Shown: positions 28,602 through 37,602, counted from the stretch's first letter. The stretch is DNA of 64,000 nucleotides from Roseibacillus sp. (GCA_002686085.1 NZAC01000011.1:87563-151562); one strand, 5' to 3'. A program made the numbers and translations. Notes: generated by a model not told the origin, from the sequence alone.

Positions 28602-29642
28602 TCATGGCTGCTCTACCCGGAGCCGAATAAAATTCTGGTCCCCGGACAAAAGGACCACTGTGGGCAGGATCTCCCCAACCGGAACAGGGTTCTCAAACCC
28701 GAGGAGGAGAAAGGGATCCAGCGTAGTCCATCCTGCCTGATTGAAATTTCCCTCTACGAGAATGGGCGCTCGAATTCCCGCTGGCCCGTGCTCTACGATG
28801 ATGTCCACCTGCCCCGGGATCAGAGGATCAGGAACAAAGAGCGTGGGTCGAGCATCTGCATCATATCCCAGAGCCCAGAGAAGTCCGTTGGGAACTCCAT
28901 CGCCATCGTGATCTCCTGCGAAAGGGGCATCCGGAATACCCTGCAGTTCCGCCCAAGCTACAAAAGGATCCAAGGGAACCTCTATCACACCCTCAAATTG
29001 AACTGTTGAGTCCACCCTCACGTCCACTCCCTCCTGAAGCGGATTACTGAACTCAACCGGCAAAACCACCACGACTCTGTAGGTTATCGTATTGCCCTTG
29101 ATGGCCATACGGGAAAGCGCCACCTCTCCTGTCCCCGAGCCAGTTCCGGAAACCGGGCTCTCGGAAAAGTTTTCGTTGACCTCACCAACAACAGACGTCC
29201 CCGTGATTACTCCCTCACTCAAGGTTACTTCGTGTTCACCAGCATCGAACTGCCCGGTTGCTGGGTCTACCCAACCCACCTGTGAGGTAGCAATCGTAGC
29301 CTCGATTCCGTTAAGGCTAACCTCTGCCAAGCTGATCTCACCAATTGCCAGAGAGAAGCTCATATCCGTTGCCGTAAGATTTGCCGAGTTGATAGTTAGC
29401 CTCGAAACCTGGTCCGTCCCGGGATTAATTTCGAGAGTGGCCTCCACCGCCCCGGAGAGATCACTGCTCTCTTCGTCTTCAATGCCGAAAGCAGAGAGGG
29501 TGACATTGAGAACATTAGCTGCGGGTTCTTCAGACAGCGAGAGAGACGTCGTGATACGGATTTGAGCCGGAGCAAGTCCGGGCAGGACTCCAAAGAGAAT
29601 AACTCCCAACGGTCGAAGGAAAAAGGACAGGCGGACAGGCAT
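28602..29642 (-). CDS. Secreted beta-rich protein of unknown function
   Basis: 346 residues with a signal peptide (MPVRLSFFLRPLGVILFGVLPGLAPAQ). The body is rich in Ser, Thr, Val and Gly with many predicted beta-strands and few Cys or Lys. DHDGDGVPNGLLWALGYD (~residues 240-260) is a calcium-binding, thrombospondin-type-3-like motif placed before the C-terminal domain, as in many verrucomicrobial surface proteins. The C-terminal ~90 residues resemble the beta-sandwich tail (ending FIRLRVEQP) of such proteins. No enzyme motif. Converges with efp, 39 bp apart. Confidence 0.78.
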   Translation of the reverse strand: MPVRLSFFLRPLGVILFGVLPGLAPAQIRITTSLSLSEEPAANVLNVTLSAFGIEDEESSDLSGAVEATLEINPGTDQVSRLTINSANLTATDMSFSLAIGEISLAEVSLNGIEATIATSQVGWVDPATGQFDAGEHEVTLSEGVITGTSVVGEVNENFSESPVSGTGSGTGEVALSRMAIKGNTITYRVVVVLPVEFSNPLQEGVDVRVDSTVQFEGVIEVPLDPFVAWAELQGIPDAPFAGDHDGDGVPNGLLWALGYDADARPTLFVPDPLIPGQVDIIVEHGPAGIRAPILVEGNFNQAGWTTLDPFLLLGFENPVPVGEILPTVVLLSGDQNFIRLRVEQP

Positions 29643-29850
29643 GAGAATGAGGCTTGGGTTTCCCCTCAGGCCTACTCACCCAAACCCCTGCGTCAATCAA
29701 ATCTCAGATGCAGCGCTCTGGTGGAACACTGCCGTTACCCCCTCCCGGCCATGATATAACGCCCCCTCCAGATTCCTCTGTAGGCAAACCCACCAGCCCC
29801 GGCCCAATATTCTTTAACTTTTACAAAATATCTACTATCTCACCACCAGC

Positions 29851-30759
29851 GTGGCAAGACGCCGAAAACAACTCCATCTCAGACGGGCCGCTGAAAACCG
29901 GAAGGCGAACCATCCCTCGCTCAGGGACGCACTCCGGGAAGCAGATCGAAGAGCAAGACATCGGGCCAACCAGCGCTCGTGGCGCCGGCGTGGACTAACC
30001 TCTGTAAAATCTGCCATCGCCGAGTCTCACTATAATGAGAGCGAGCTCGGCTGGGCGACAAGAGCCCTTCGTATTCTGGCCGGGCTAGCTCTTCTGCCCT
30101 TCTGCTTCATTACCACTGTCACAATACTCAACCCCCACCTCCATGTTTCGGGAGAAGCCGGCAGCGAAACTTCTTTCTGGCTCCAATTCTGGCGTAGTAA
30201 CGCATTTCTCTACTTCACCGTAGGCTTCCTCCTCTATTCGGGCTGGTTTTTCACGAAGCTCCTTCAACCAGTTTTTCTCTATTTCTACGTGCTGGGCCAT
30301 GAACTAACCCACGTCGTCTTTGTCTACCTGTGCCTTGGACGAGTCAGCGGATTCCGCGTTGGACTCGATGGAGGACATATCGTGACAAACAAGTCTAATA
30401 TCCTGATCGCACTGTCGCCCTACTTCATCCCTTTCTGGTCGGTGGTGGCCTTTCTCCTCATGGCCGGCATCGGTCTGGTCTTTGCATTTCCTCATCAGGA
30501 AAAATTCCTTTACGGTTTGATTGGAGCTACATGGAGTTTTCACCTTCTGTGGACCCTCTGGATCATTCCGCGTGACCAGCCTGACCTGAAGGAAAACGGA
30601 ACATTTTTTTCCCTCTCCCTGATTTACCTCTCAAATGTGCTACTACTCTCAGGCCTGCTTTGCCTTGCCTCTCCAGAACTGACATGGCGGCACTTCGTCT
30701 ATAACTGGGCAAATAACTTCATGGACGTTATTACTTCCGCTCGTGCAGCTCTCCACTGA
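29851..30759 (+). CDS. Membrane protein with an M50-like HExxH site
   Basis: 302 residues from GTG 29851. The first ~55 residues are strongly basic and cytoplasmic. About six to seven membrane segments follow. GHELTH (His150, Glu151, His154) lies inside a hydrophobic helix, and GLDGGHIV followed by SPYFIPFW could supply the third metal ligand region, a layout recalling site-2-protease (M50) family metalloproteases. No PDZ domain is present. The stop overlaps the next ATG (TGATG), so the following secreted SHD1-like protein is a likely partner or substrate. Protease activity is inference. Confidence 0.72.
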   Translation: MARRRKQLHLRRAAENRKANHPSLRDALREADRRARHRANQRSWRRRGLTSVKSAIAESHYNESELGWATRALRILAGLALLPFCFITTVTILNPHLHVSGEAGSETSFWLQFWRSNAFLYFTVGFLLYSGWFFTKLLQPVFLYFYVLGHELTHVVFVYLCLGRVSGFRVGLDGGHIVTNKSNILIALSPYFIPFWSVVAFLLMAGIGLVFAFPHQEKFLYGLIGATWSFHLLWTLWIIPRDQPDLKENGTFFSLSLIYLSNVLLLSGLLCLASPELTWRHFVYNWANNFMDVITSARAALH

Positions 30760-31466
30760 TGAGAGACTCGCAAAATATGGGCATTTTCCTGAAATCCTCA
30801 TTTGCTCTGGCTCTTCTAACGGGAGTGCCATCGGTTGAAGCAGGCCAGACCCGCGTATGGCACTACACCGATGGAAGGACATTCACGGCAGAATACCAAT
30901 GGTCGAATCAGAAAACTCTCTATCTCAAGGATCGCAAGGGACGTGAGTTCCAAGTGGAGCTGGGTGCTCTTTCCAATGCTGACCTCGAATATACCCGGGG
31001 GTTGCGCGCCCAAGATAACGCAGAAGGAATTATTTACCACGCTCCCCTGACCTGGGAAGAGTATCGATCAAAGAAAATCACGACATCCAAAGCGAGAGAG
31101 CTTGGATATTACCCCATCAACTCGCAGCCCAGCAGCGGCGGCAGCCTGCGGCTCCAATTCCGCCGTTTTGGTTCACCGCCCTCGATCGCGGAAAATCAGC
31201 GGGTCGTCCTGCGAGTGACCACCCAAGCCCGCGGAGGGACAAGAAGTACCATACGGGTTCAATCTGGTGGAAAAACCATCGGCGCAGTAAAGGGAGCTCC
31301 TTCTGGCGCTTCATTCGACATCCTCCTGCCTCCCGCCGTTTTTCAGGGCTCAGAAAGCATTGTTTTCGACCTCACCGGCGGAGGGGATACTATTCTGGTT
31401 AGGTCTACAGAGTCAGGGGCGGGACCCCGCCTCCTTATCTTGAAACCCAAACAAAACAGCCCGTAA
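30759..31466 (+). CDS. Secreted SHD1-like domain protein
   Basis: 235 residues. The ATG at 30759 overlaps the upstream stop (TGATG); an internal ATG at 30777 would give a tighter signal peptide (MGIFLKSSFALALLTGVPSVEA). After cleavage comes a small domain (~30-80: RVWHYTDGRTFTAEYQ...FQVELGALSNADLEY) resembling the SHD1/SLA1 homology domain common in PVC secreted proteins, then a beta-rich C-terminal half (~130-235). No catalytic motif. The coupled gene order with the M50-like membrane protein suggests functional linkage in the envelope. Confidence 0.75.
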   Translation: MRDSQNMGIFLKSSFALALLTGVPSVEAGQTRVWHYTDGRTFTAEYQWSNQKTLYLKDRKGREFQVELGALSNADLEYTRGLRAQDNAEGIIYHAPLTWEEYRSKKITTSKARELGYYPINSQPSSGGSLRLQFRRFGSPPSIAENQRVVLRVTTQARGGTRSTIRVQSGGKTIGAVKGAPSGASFDILLPPAVFQGSESIVFDLTGGGDTILVRSTESGAGPRLLILKPKQNSP

Positions 31467-31480
31467 TGGGCTCAATTTCT
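31458..31480 (+). terminator. Weak hairpin at the end of the SHD1-like gene
   Basis: AGCCC-GTAAT-GGGCT forms a 5-bp stem with the gene's stop codon inside the loop, followed by CAATTTCTT. The stem is short and the T tract interrupted, so termination would be inefficient. Confidence 0.3.
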
Positions 31481-31535
31481 TGACACCTGCATAAGATCAC
31501 GCATTCTCCCCGCCCGCCACTCAGGGCGTCATTTC

Positions 31536-31814
31536 ATGAAAGCGGATCTCCACCCAGAATACAATCCGGTCATCTTCCAGGACATGAGCACCGGTAAGCA
31601 GTTTGTCACACGCTCTACTGCCAAGTCCGATCGTGTGGAGCAGGTTGACGGAGTGGATCATTTTGTCATTTCAATCGGCGTCACCGCTGACTCTCATCCG
31701 TTCTTCACCGGTCAGAAGCAGTTCGTTGATACAGAGGGACGTATCGACAAGTTTCAGAAGCGCTTCGGCGCTGTGCGCCGGGCAAAGAAGCCCAAGGCAG
31801 AAAGCGAAGAGTAG
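31536..31814 (+). CDS. rpmE2: 50S ribosomal protein L31 type B
   Basis: 92 residues. MKADLHPEYNPVIFQD and DSHPFFTGQKQFVDTEGRIDKFQKRF are diagnostic for L31 type B. The zinc-binding Cys residues of type A L31 are absent, as is normal for the type-B, zinc-independent form that in other bacteria can replace the zinc form under zinc limitation. The tail is acidic (AESEE). TTGACA at 31480-31485 might be a -35 box, but no good -10 follows. It converges with rpsA. Confidence 0.96.
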   Translation: MKADLHPEYNPVIFQDMSTGKQFVTRSTAKSDRVEQVDGVDHFVISIGVTADSHPFFTGQKQFVDTEGRIDKFQKRFGAVRRAKKPKAESEE

Positions 31815-31933
31815 AATCTTTCTTCTTGCGGCAGAGTACTTGCAGAAAACACGGGGCAGTCCCTGACGCTGCAGGACACCTGCGCAGCATCGTTCTGCAG
31901 CAAAGCCACGGATCCATGGCGGGGTCCTGTATG

Positions 31934-31973
31934 TAAAAACGCCCCGAGGCGGCGTCGACCACCCCGGAGCGTT
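31934..31973 (-). terminator. Hairpin terminator of rpsA
   Basis: Read on the minus strand, AACGCTCCGGGG and CCTCGGGGCGTT form a 12-bp stem with two mismatches around a ~12-base loop, followed by TTTTTAC. It begins 23 bp after the rpsA stop, so it suits an intrinsic terminator for that gene. Confidence 0.6.
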
Positions 31974-31995
31974 AAATATCTGAGCTTGGAAGAGT

Positions 31996-33759
31996 TTACT
32001 CGGACTTTTCTTCTTCCTCGCCGGAGTCGGATTCTGTGGCCCCACTCGGACTCCACTCTTCCTCTGACGGAGCGCCCGTGGCTGCTGCCAGGTTGAAGGC
32101 CTGCTCCAAGCCTACGAGGTCGCTGGATGGACGTAACGTCTCGAAGCTCTGGGATTCCTTCTGAAGCTGCTCTGCGCTGTATTCAACCGCCTTGATAGAC
32201 AGTCCAATACGACGCTCGATCTTGTCGACCTTGATCACTCGGGCTTCCACCTCATCGGCAACATTGAGAATATCCTTCACACGCTCGACGTGCTCTTCAC
32301 TCAACTGCGATATGTGAATCAGGCCATCGATATCTCCATCGAGGCTGACGAATGCACCAAAGCTGGCGATCTTGGCCACAGTTCCCTTGGCTATGTCTCC
32401 GACCTTGAACTTCGTATCAATATCGGACCATGGATCTGTATCGAGTTGCTTGATTCCCAGTGAAACGCGCTGGTTCTCCTTGTCGATGGCAAGAACGATG
32501 GCTTCCACCTCTTCGCTCTTCTTGAGAATCTCGCTGGGGTGGTTAATTTTACGCGTCCAACTGAGGTCGGAGACGTGGATCATGCCGTCGATACCTTCCT
32601 CGAGGCCCACGAAAGCCCCGTAAGCAGTGAGGTTGCGAACCGCGCCGTTGATCTTGGTGCCAATCGGGTAACGGCCCTCGATCTCATCCCATGGATTGGG
32701 CTCCAACTGACGGACCCCGAGAGAGATTTTCTGCTCTTCGATACTGATTCCAAGCACAACCGCCTCAATCTCCTGATCAAGTTCAAGCACGTCACTCGGC
32801 CGAGTGATCCGCTTGACCCATGAAAGCTCAGACACATGCACAAGGCCCTCAACTCCCCGCTGCAGTTCTACAAAGGCCCCGTAAGGTAGTAGCTTGGTGA
32901 TCCGACCTTTCACATGGGATCCCATTGGGAATTTCGCCTCGATGTCCTCCCATGGGTTGTCGGTCATCTGTTTCAGTCCGAGCGACACCCTCTCCTTCTC
33001 GCGGTCCACATCCAGAATCTGCACGTCGATTTCCTGACTGATTCTCAGCATTTCACTGGGGTGATTGATTCGGCCCCAGCTCATATCCGTAATGTGCAGG
33101 AGTCCATCCATGCCCTCAAGGTCCACAAATGCACCAAAGTCGGTGAGATTCTTGACCTGCCCAGTGACCTTGTCTCCGACCTTGACGGTCTGCAGGAACC
33201 GCTGCCGCCGCTCCGAGCGTTCGGCCTCAATCACCTCGCGGCGGCTCAAGACAATATTCTGCCGCTCATCGTTAACCTTGACGATCTTGAACTCGTAGAT
33301 CTTCCCGACAAATTCATTCAGATCTTTTGGAGGAATAATGTCTACCTGCGAACCAGGCAGGAAAGCCTCGACGCCGACGTTCACCGTCAGGCCACCCTTT
33401 ACCATGCTCTTGACCTTTCCTTTAACCAGTCCCCCGTCTTCAAATACTTTGACGATCTTGTCCCAGTTCTGCTTGTGCGCAGCCTTTTCCTTGGACAGGA
33501 CGATCATGCCCTCATCATTTTCGAGGCGCTCAAGAAGAACCTCTACCTCGTCCCCTTCCTCGATTTCATCATCTTCAAACTCAGAGGCAGGGATCACCCC
33601 CTCTGACTTATACCCGACATCGACAATCACTACCTGTGGGCGGATATCGAGGATCGTTCCATTAACGATGGAACCTTCTTTAAATTCGCGGAACTTGGAA
33701 TCGATCAGTGCATCCAGCTCAGCATTAATCGTCGCACCCGCGACGGCTTCGTTACTCAT
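31996..33759 (-). CDS. rpsA: 30S ribosomal protein S1
   Basis: 587 residues with six S1/OB repeats: GTILDIRPQVVIVDVG, GKVKSMVKGGLTVNVG, GQVKNLTDFGAFVDL, GRITKLLPYGAFVEL, GAVRNLTAYGAFVGL and GTVAKIASFGAFVSL. The last four are the mRNA-binding type; the first two are the divergent ribosome-docking type, as expected in a full-length S1. The C-terminus is acidic (EEEEKSE). S1 helps load mRNAs onto the 30S subunit, which matters here because many genes in the window lack an obvious Shine-Dalgarno. Monocistronic, with a hairpin terminator. Confidence 0.97.
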   Translation of the reverse strand: MSNEAVAGATINAELDALIDSKFREFKEGSIVNGTILDIRPQVVIVDVGYKSEGVIPASEFEDDEIEEGDEVEVLLERLENDEGMIVLSKEKAAHKQNWDKIVKVFEDGGLVKGKVKSMVKGGLTVNVGVEAFLPGSQVDIIPPKDLNEFVGKIYEFKIVKVNDERQNIVLSRREVIEAERSERRQRFLQTVKVGDKVTGQVKNLTDFGAFVDLEGMDGLLHITDMSWGRINHPSEMLRISQEIDVQILDVDREKERVSLGLKQMTDNPWEDIEAKFPMGSHVKGRITKLLPYGAFVELQRGVEGLVHVSELSWVKRITRPSDVLELDQEIEAVVLGISIEEQKISLGVRQLEPNPWDEIEGRYPIGTKINGAVRNLTAYGAFVGLEEGIDGMIHVSDLSWTRKINHPSEILKKSEEVEAIVLAIDKENQRVSLGIKQLDTDPWSDIDTKFKVGDIAKGTVAKIASFGAFVSLDGDIDGLIHISQLSEEHVERVKDILNVADEVEARVIKVDKIERRIGLSIKAVEYSAEQLQKESQSFETLRPSSDLVGLEQAFNLAAATGAPSEEEWSPSGATESDSGEEEEKSE

Positions 33760-34010
33760 TTTCTGTTGTTAAGGTTGGTTGTTGGTTGATTTGCCTTCCG
33801 ACATTTGCCCCATTTTGCGACGGCAATGGGGCTCCAACAGCCGTCGCTTTCCCCCGAACTCTCGGCTCGAGGGGGGCTGAACCTAGGGGTAGAACCCTAA
33901 AAATCAAGGGAAATATCGCGCATCCCGGGGTTGAAGGAATCAGCCCTTTAAAAGGGGCACAGACCCACCATGCAGATACCCAGGGAGGTCCTGTTGATGG
34001 GCAACCCCAC
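33760..34010. other. rpsA upstream region
   Basis: Divergent region between rpsA and tRNA-Arg. Next to the rpsA start, the minus strand has a run of CAAC-type units (from GGTTGGTTGTTGGTTG on the plus strand at ~33773-33788), which leaves the leader unstructured. A short frame does not resemble a protein. Presumably it holds the rpsA promoter; no specific -35/-10 pair was clear. Confidence 0.4.
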
Positions 34011-34038
34011 TTGACACAATCCTGCAATTCCCTACCTT
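34011..34038 (+). promoter_or_regulatory. Probable sigma-70 promoter of tRNA-Arg
   Basis: A perfect TTGACA (-35) at 34011-34016 is followed after 16 bases by TACCTT (-10-like) at 34033-34038. The tRNA starts 24 bases further on, a normal leader length for a tRNA transcript. The -10 matches the consensus at three of six positions only. Confidence 0.5.
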
Positions 34039-34062
34039 CCGCCCTCGCCATTGCTGGCATGT

Positions 34063-34139
<77 letters not shown>

Positions 34140-34228
34140 CTTGGCCCAGCCCACCGGCTGCTGCTCAGCGGAGCCTTCGCCCGCTGAGTCACTGAACTTA
34201 TCAGCAGATCCGCCTCGGTGGCTACCGC

Positions 34229-35776
34229 CTACTGCGCATCCTTTCCGGGATTAAGAAGGGGAGTCGCAAAATCAATCTGGGGAAATTTCTGTCCAAACTG
34301 CTCACAGACAAGGTTCGAGCTGATCCTGCCCGACTCATAGATCGTGGGGAGTCCCGAGCCGGGGTGTGTTCCGCCTCCCACCAAATACAGGTTTTTGAAG
34401 TTTCTGTAGCGGTTGTGTGGACGCAGATAAAGAAGCTGATTCAAGGTGTGTTTCAAGTTGAAGGTCGCACCAAGGTAGACGGAATAGTCGTCCTTCCAGT
34501 GCCGCGGTGAGACGAGGCGCTCTTCCACGATGTGATCCCTCAGATCCTTCATTCCGGTGCGCTCTTCGATCCGTTGAAGAATGCGGTCCCGATATTCCTG
34601 TTGCGTCGCATCCCAGTCAGCTCCATGCCGCAAGTTGATTGTCGGGACGAGAACATAGATACCTGAGCCCCCTGCGGGAGCTACGTGCGGATCCGTGACA
34701 GAAGAATTGCGCACGTAGATCGACATATCCTCCGAGACGTCCTTCTCGTTCTGTACCTCGGTAATATTACGGCGGTAGTCATCAGCGAACAAAATATGAT
34801 GGTGCGGCTCGTCCTCGTAGATTTTGTCCAAACCCAGGTAGAGCATGAAGGTGGAGCACGAAAACCCCTTCCGCCGCATCTTCCGGTCTGACACTCCCTT
34901 GCCATTCAGCAGCTGCGTTACCGCCGCCCCGTAATCTGCATTTATCACGACTGCATCAGCCTTGATCACCTCGCCGGAAGAAAGCCGCACCCCAGCAGTG
35001 GTGCGTCCCGCCGTCAGCACCTCCTCAACCGGAGAGTCCAGTCTCACCTCCGCTCCGTCAGCCGCCGCCACCTCCGCCATTTTTTCGGAGATCTGGCAAA
35101 GGCCTCCCTGCACATGGTAGACGCCAAACTGATACTCCAGATACGCCAGAATGCTGAAAAGCGCCGGACATTTCCAAGGAGACATCCCTAGATATTTGGA
35201 CTGGAACGTGAATGCGAGCCGCAACCGCTCATCGGTAAAATAGCGCTCAAGCAATTTGAACACGCTGTCGCCTGTCGCTACATAGGGGAGAGCCCGGAGT
35301 AACTTCGGACTCACGAGGTCCACAGCGCGAGTGTAGGGCTTTTGCAGGCAGGGAAAAAGAACTCGGAGCTTCGCCTCATGGTCCCGCATGAACCGCTCAA
35401 AACCAGCGCTCTCTCCCGGAAACTTACGCTCAATTTCCTCTGCCATCTTGCCAGCGTCACAACTGGTCTCGAGACTTTTTTCTCCCCAACTAAGGCGAGT
35501 CATGGGGTCAAGCAGAACTAGGTCCAACTCTTCATCGAGATCCCTCCCCGCCTCCGCAAAGACCTCATCGAGGGTGAAACGCTGGTGAAGAAATGTCGGC
35601 CCTGTGTCGAAAGAGTAGTCTCCAGCGCGAAGCTCCGCGTTCCTTCCTCCCACCCGGTCCCCTTTTTCCACCACTGTTACTCGAAATCCTCGGTGAGCGA
35701 GGATCATGGCGGAGGTTAACCCTCCCGGTCCGGCGCCCACGACGACAACGTGACGTGAGTTATTGTTGTGCTGCAT
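34229..35776 (-). CDS. crtI: Phytoene desaturase-type carotenoid oxidoreductase (CrtI family)
   Basis: 515 residues. N-terminal dinucleotide-binding fold VVVVGAGPGGLTSAMILAHRG with VVEKGDRVGGR, and the C-terminal bacterial phytoene dehydrogenase signature NLYLVGGGTHPGSGLPTIYESGR. It should introduce double bonds into phytoene or a related carotene at the membrane, using bound FAD. It is the last gene of a minus-strand set rhodopsin-blh-crtI, 56 bp behind blh. No phytoene synthase, GGPP synthase or lycopene cyclase lies in the window, so the rest of the retinal pathway must be elsewhere. The family also includes other carotenoid desaturases and isomerases, so the exact step is not certain. Confidence 0.92.
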   Translation of the reverse strand: MQHNNNSRHVVVVGAGPGGLTSAMILAHRGFRVTVVEKGDRVGGRNAELRAGDYSFDTGPTFLHQRFTLDEVFAEAGRDLDEELDLVLLDPMTRLSWGEKSLETSCDAGKMAEEIERKFPGESAGFERFMRDHEAKLRVLFPCLQKPYTRAVDLVSPKLLRALPYVATGDSVFKLLERYFTDERLRLAFTFQSKYLGMSPWKCPALFSILAYLEYQFGVYHVQGGLCQISEKMAEVAAADGAEVRLDSPVEEVLTAGRTTAGVRLSSGEVIKADAVVINADYGAAVTQLLNGKGVSDRKMRRKGFSCSTFMLYLGLDKIYEDEPHHHILFADDYRRNITEVQNEKDVSEDMSIYVRNSSVTDPHVAPAGGSGIYVLVPTINLRHGADWDATQQEYRDRILQRIEERTGMKDLRDHIVEERLVSPRHWKDDYSVYLGATFNLKHTLNQLLYLRPHNRYRNFKNLYLVGGGTHPGSGLPTIYESGRISSNLVCEQFGQKFPQIDFATPLLNPGKDAQ

Positions 35777-35832
35777 AACCGATGTGTTTCAGGAGTAGAG
35801 ATACTTTCCGTTATCTTCCAAATGAAAAAGTT

Positions 35833-36765
35833 TTAAGCCGGACCCGGAGACTGTATTTCCTGACTGACCAACCATTGGTGAGCTGGGGTCACAATCGCAA
35901 AGAAGATAAGAAGAATAATTGCAGTCCTCTCAGGCGAATGGAGGCTTCCAGTGCCCCAAGCGAGCACCCCGATCACTACGAGAGACGGAAAGAAAAATGG
36001 CCCCGATAGCCGGTAAAGCCATCCAAGTCCTGCCCCGGGATGGCTGAACTCCCGAAGGTGGGAGATGTGGCGCAAACTGTGCCAGCAGAGGAAGTAAGCA
36101 CCAAGTGCGAACAACGGATGGAGAAAGGCGAAAATCGCAATCAGAAGAAAGGTCTCGAGGGCCAACCACCAGGCGGCTCGTGGGTTTGAAGCTCGCAACA
36201 GTGCTACCATGACCACCATAGAGATCACAGCCGACAAAGCAAAGATTCCAAGGATGACCTCTTGAAAGGCGTTACTAAATTCGGAGGGAATCCACGAAGA
36301 ACTGAGCATCGCGCACCACGCCTCGCAAGCACCGAACATATCAGCAAATCGAAATACAAACGGAGATGTCACAATCAGCATTCCCCTGGAGAAAGCAGTG
36401 ACCCATAGAAGACGGCGTCGGGCCTTGAGTTGAAATTGGTCCCCGAAATCATGGGCGTCAGCGCCCCCGAAATGCCACGCGGAAACGACAAGAAAAAGGA
36501 CTAGCCCTAAGGGCGGGGTGAAGAACACCACGCAGGTGGAGGTCAGCAGCAATGCGCTGTAAATTGCCACCCCTCTTATACTCCGTGCCCGATTCTTCCG
36601 TGCTACCAACCTGCAAAGCACACCCCAATCTGCGGCCCCATGTGGCAAGCCAATTAACACCGCCGAAATGAGGAAAGGGAGAAACCACCAAGTGTCCACC
36701 CACTCGCTGGCGAAGGCCCCACTGCCGGCCAGGAGAAACAAGAGTAGCGGCGGAATGAAATACAT
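35833..36765 (-). CDS. blh: Brp/Blh-family beta-carotene 15,15'-dioxygenase
   Basis: 310 residues, polytopic. The conserved His motifs of the Brp/Blh family are visible: GLPHGAADW (~42-50), HFGGADAHDF (~97-106), CWHSLRHISH (~230-239) and TPAHQWLV near the C-terminus. Blh cleaves beta-carotene into two molecules of retinal, the chromophore of the rhodopsin encoded just upstream. Gene order rhodopsin-blh-crtI on one strand is the standard retinal-rhodopsin arrangement. A 13-bp perfect hairpin lies in the 102-bp gap before this gene and may separate its expression level from that of rhodopsin. Confidence 0.95.
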   Translation of the reverse strand: MYFIPPLLLFLLAGSGAFASEWVDTWWFLPFLISAVLIGLPHGAADWGVLCRLVARKNRARSIRGVAIYSALLLTSTCVVFFTPPLGLVLFLVVSAWHFGGADAHDFGDQFQLKARRRLLWVTAFSRGMLIVTSPFVFRFADMFGACEAWCAMLSSSWIPSEFSNAFQEVILGIFALSAVISMVVMVALLRASNPRAAWWLALETFLLIAIFAFLHPLFALGAYFLCWHSLRHISHLREFSHPGAGLGWLYRLSGPFFFPSLVVIGVLAWGTGSLHSPERTAIILLIFFAIVTPAHQWLVSQEIQSPGPA

Positions 36766-36795
36766 CTAGCGCGGTCTTGGCGACGTTTTCCGGAA

Positions 36796-36827
36796 GAGTC
36801 GGCGGTGACAGTCTTCACCGCCGACTC
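36796..36827 (-). promoter_or_regulatory. Perfect 13-bp hairpin between rhodopsin and blh
   Basis: GAGTCGGCGGTGA (36796-36808) and TCACCGCCGACTC (36815-36827) are perfect reverse complements around a 6-base loop. No T tract follows on the minus strand, so this is more likely an attenuator or a 3'-end RNA stabiliser for the rhodopsin transcript than a full terminator. Confidence 0.75.
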
Positions 36828-36867
36828 AATACCGTCACAATAATTCAAATATTCATTAAGTGGAGCT

Positions 36868-37602
36868 CTAAGCCTCTTTTTGCTCAACTGCGCTCATCGT
36901 CTTCACAGCGTAGTAGGCAACCAGTCCGAAGCCAACCTTGTTGATGACGTCAGCAACGTTGTATGCGATCTCCCGAATGCTTCCTCCGTCTTCACCCGCA
37001 AGAGCAAGAAGGAATCCGACCGGGTAGATGATCCACCCGACGGCGATGAAAAGCCGCATTTGCCGAAGCCCCTTCGCGATAGGCGGGGCGGCACCTTCGA
37101 TAGCTCCTCCAATACCCGTGAAGAGCAGGCCAATGATGGCGGCCCACGCGACAACTGCGACGAGGAAAAACGTCCACCACGTGCCGGACGCGATCTCAGA
37201 GACCTCAGCAATGTAGGCTGTAACAATCATAATCAGATCCAGCACCACGAGCTGCGTGAGCCACTTTTTACCCTTCGCGCCGAGGCCCAACAGCATGGGA
37301 AATTTGATGAGCATCAAAGGTGTTGTGATAATCCAGTCGATATACCTGTATTCAGTGGGAAACTCACCACTCTTGTAGACGTTGGCCATCGTGAAGTAAT
37401 GGTAGGCTGCAATACCCGTAATCAGGCCAGAGACGATCAACGTGCTTCGGTATTTCGGCAGAACGTCATTCTTCGAAAGCCAGAAGAAGGCTGTTCCACT
37501 CGCCATTGCGATAAAGCCAATCCAGAAAAGATACTGGGTCAGTTCGTTGACGGATAACCCGCCTGCGGCGGTGTTTGCTAGTAGTGTGTGATCTAAGTTC
37601 AT
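36868..37602 (-). CDS. Microbial rhodopsin, proton-pump type with DTK motif
   Basis: 244 residues, seven helices. Helix C has RYIDWIITTPLMLIK: Asp89 (acceptor), Thr93, and Lys100 where proteorhodopsins have the Glu donor, giving a DTK motif as in Exiguobacterium sibiricum rhodopsin. His68 in helix B matches the His that pairs with the acceptor in proteorhodopsins. Helix G has the retinal Schiff-base Lys222 (ADVINKVGFGL). The tuning position (105 in green proteorhodopsin) is Met97, which predicts green absorption. It should pump protons outward in light. First gene of the rhodopsin-blh-crtI set; divergent from the MerR region. Confidence 0.96.
   Translation of the reverse strand: MNLDHTLLANTAAGGLSVNELTQYLFWIGFIAMASGTAFFWLSKNDVLPKYRSTLIVSGLITGIAAYHYFTMANVYKSGEFPTEYRYIDWIITTPLMLIKFPMLLGLGAKGKKWLTQLVVLDLIMIVTAYIAEVSEIASGTWWTFFLVAVVAWAAIIGLLFTGIGGAIEGAAPPIAKGLRQMRLFIAVGWIIYPVGFLLALAGEDGGSIREIAYNVADVINKVGFGLVAYYAVKTMSAVEQKEA

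Noticed and set aside
31480..31507. TTGACA promoter for rpmE2
   Set aside because: The -35 box is perfect but no convincing -10 follows at 16-18 bases, so it is only mentioned.
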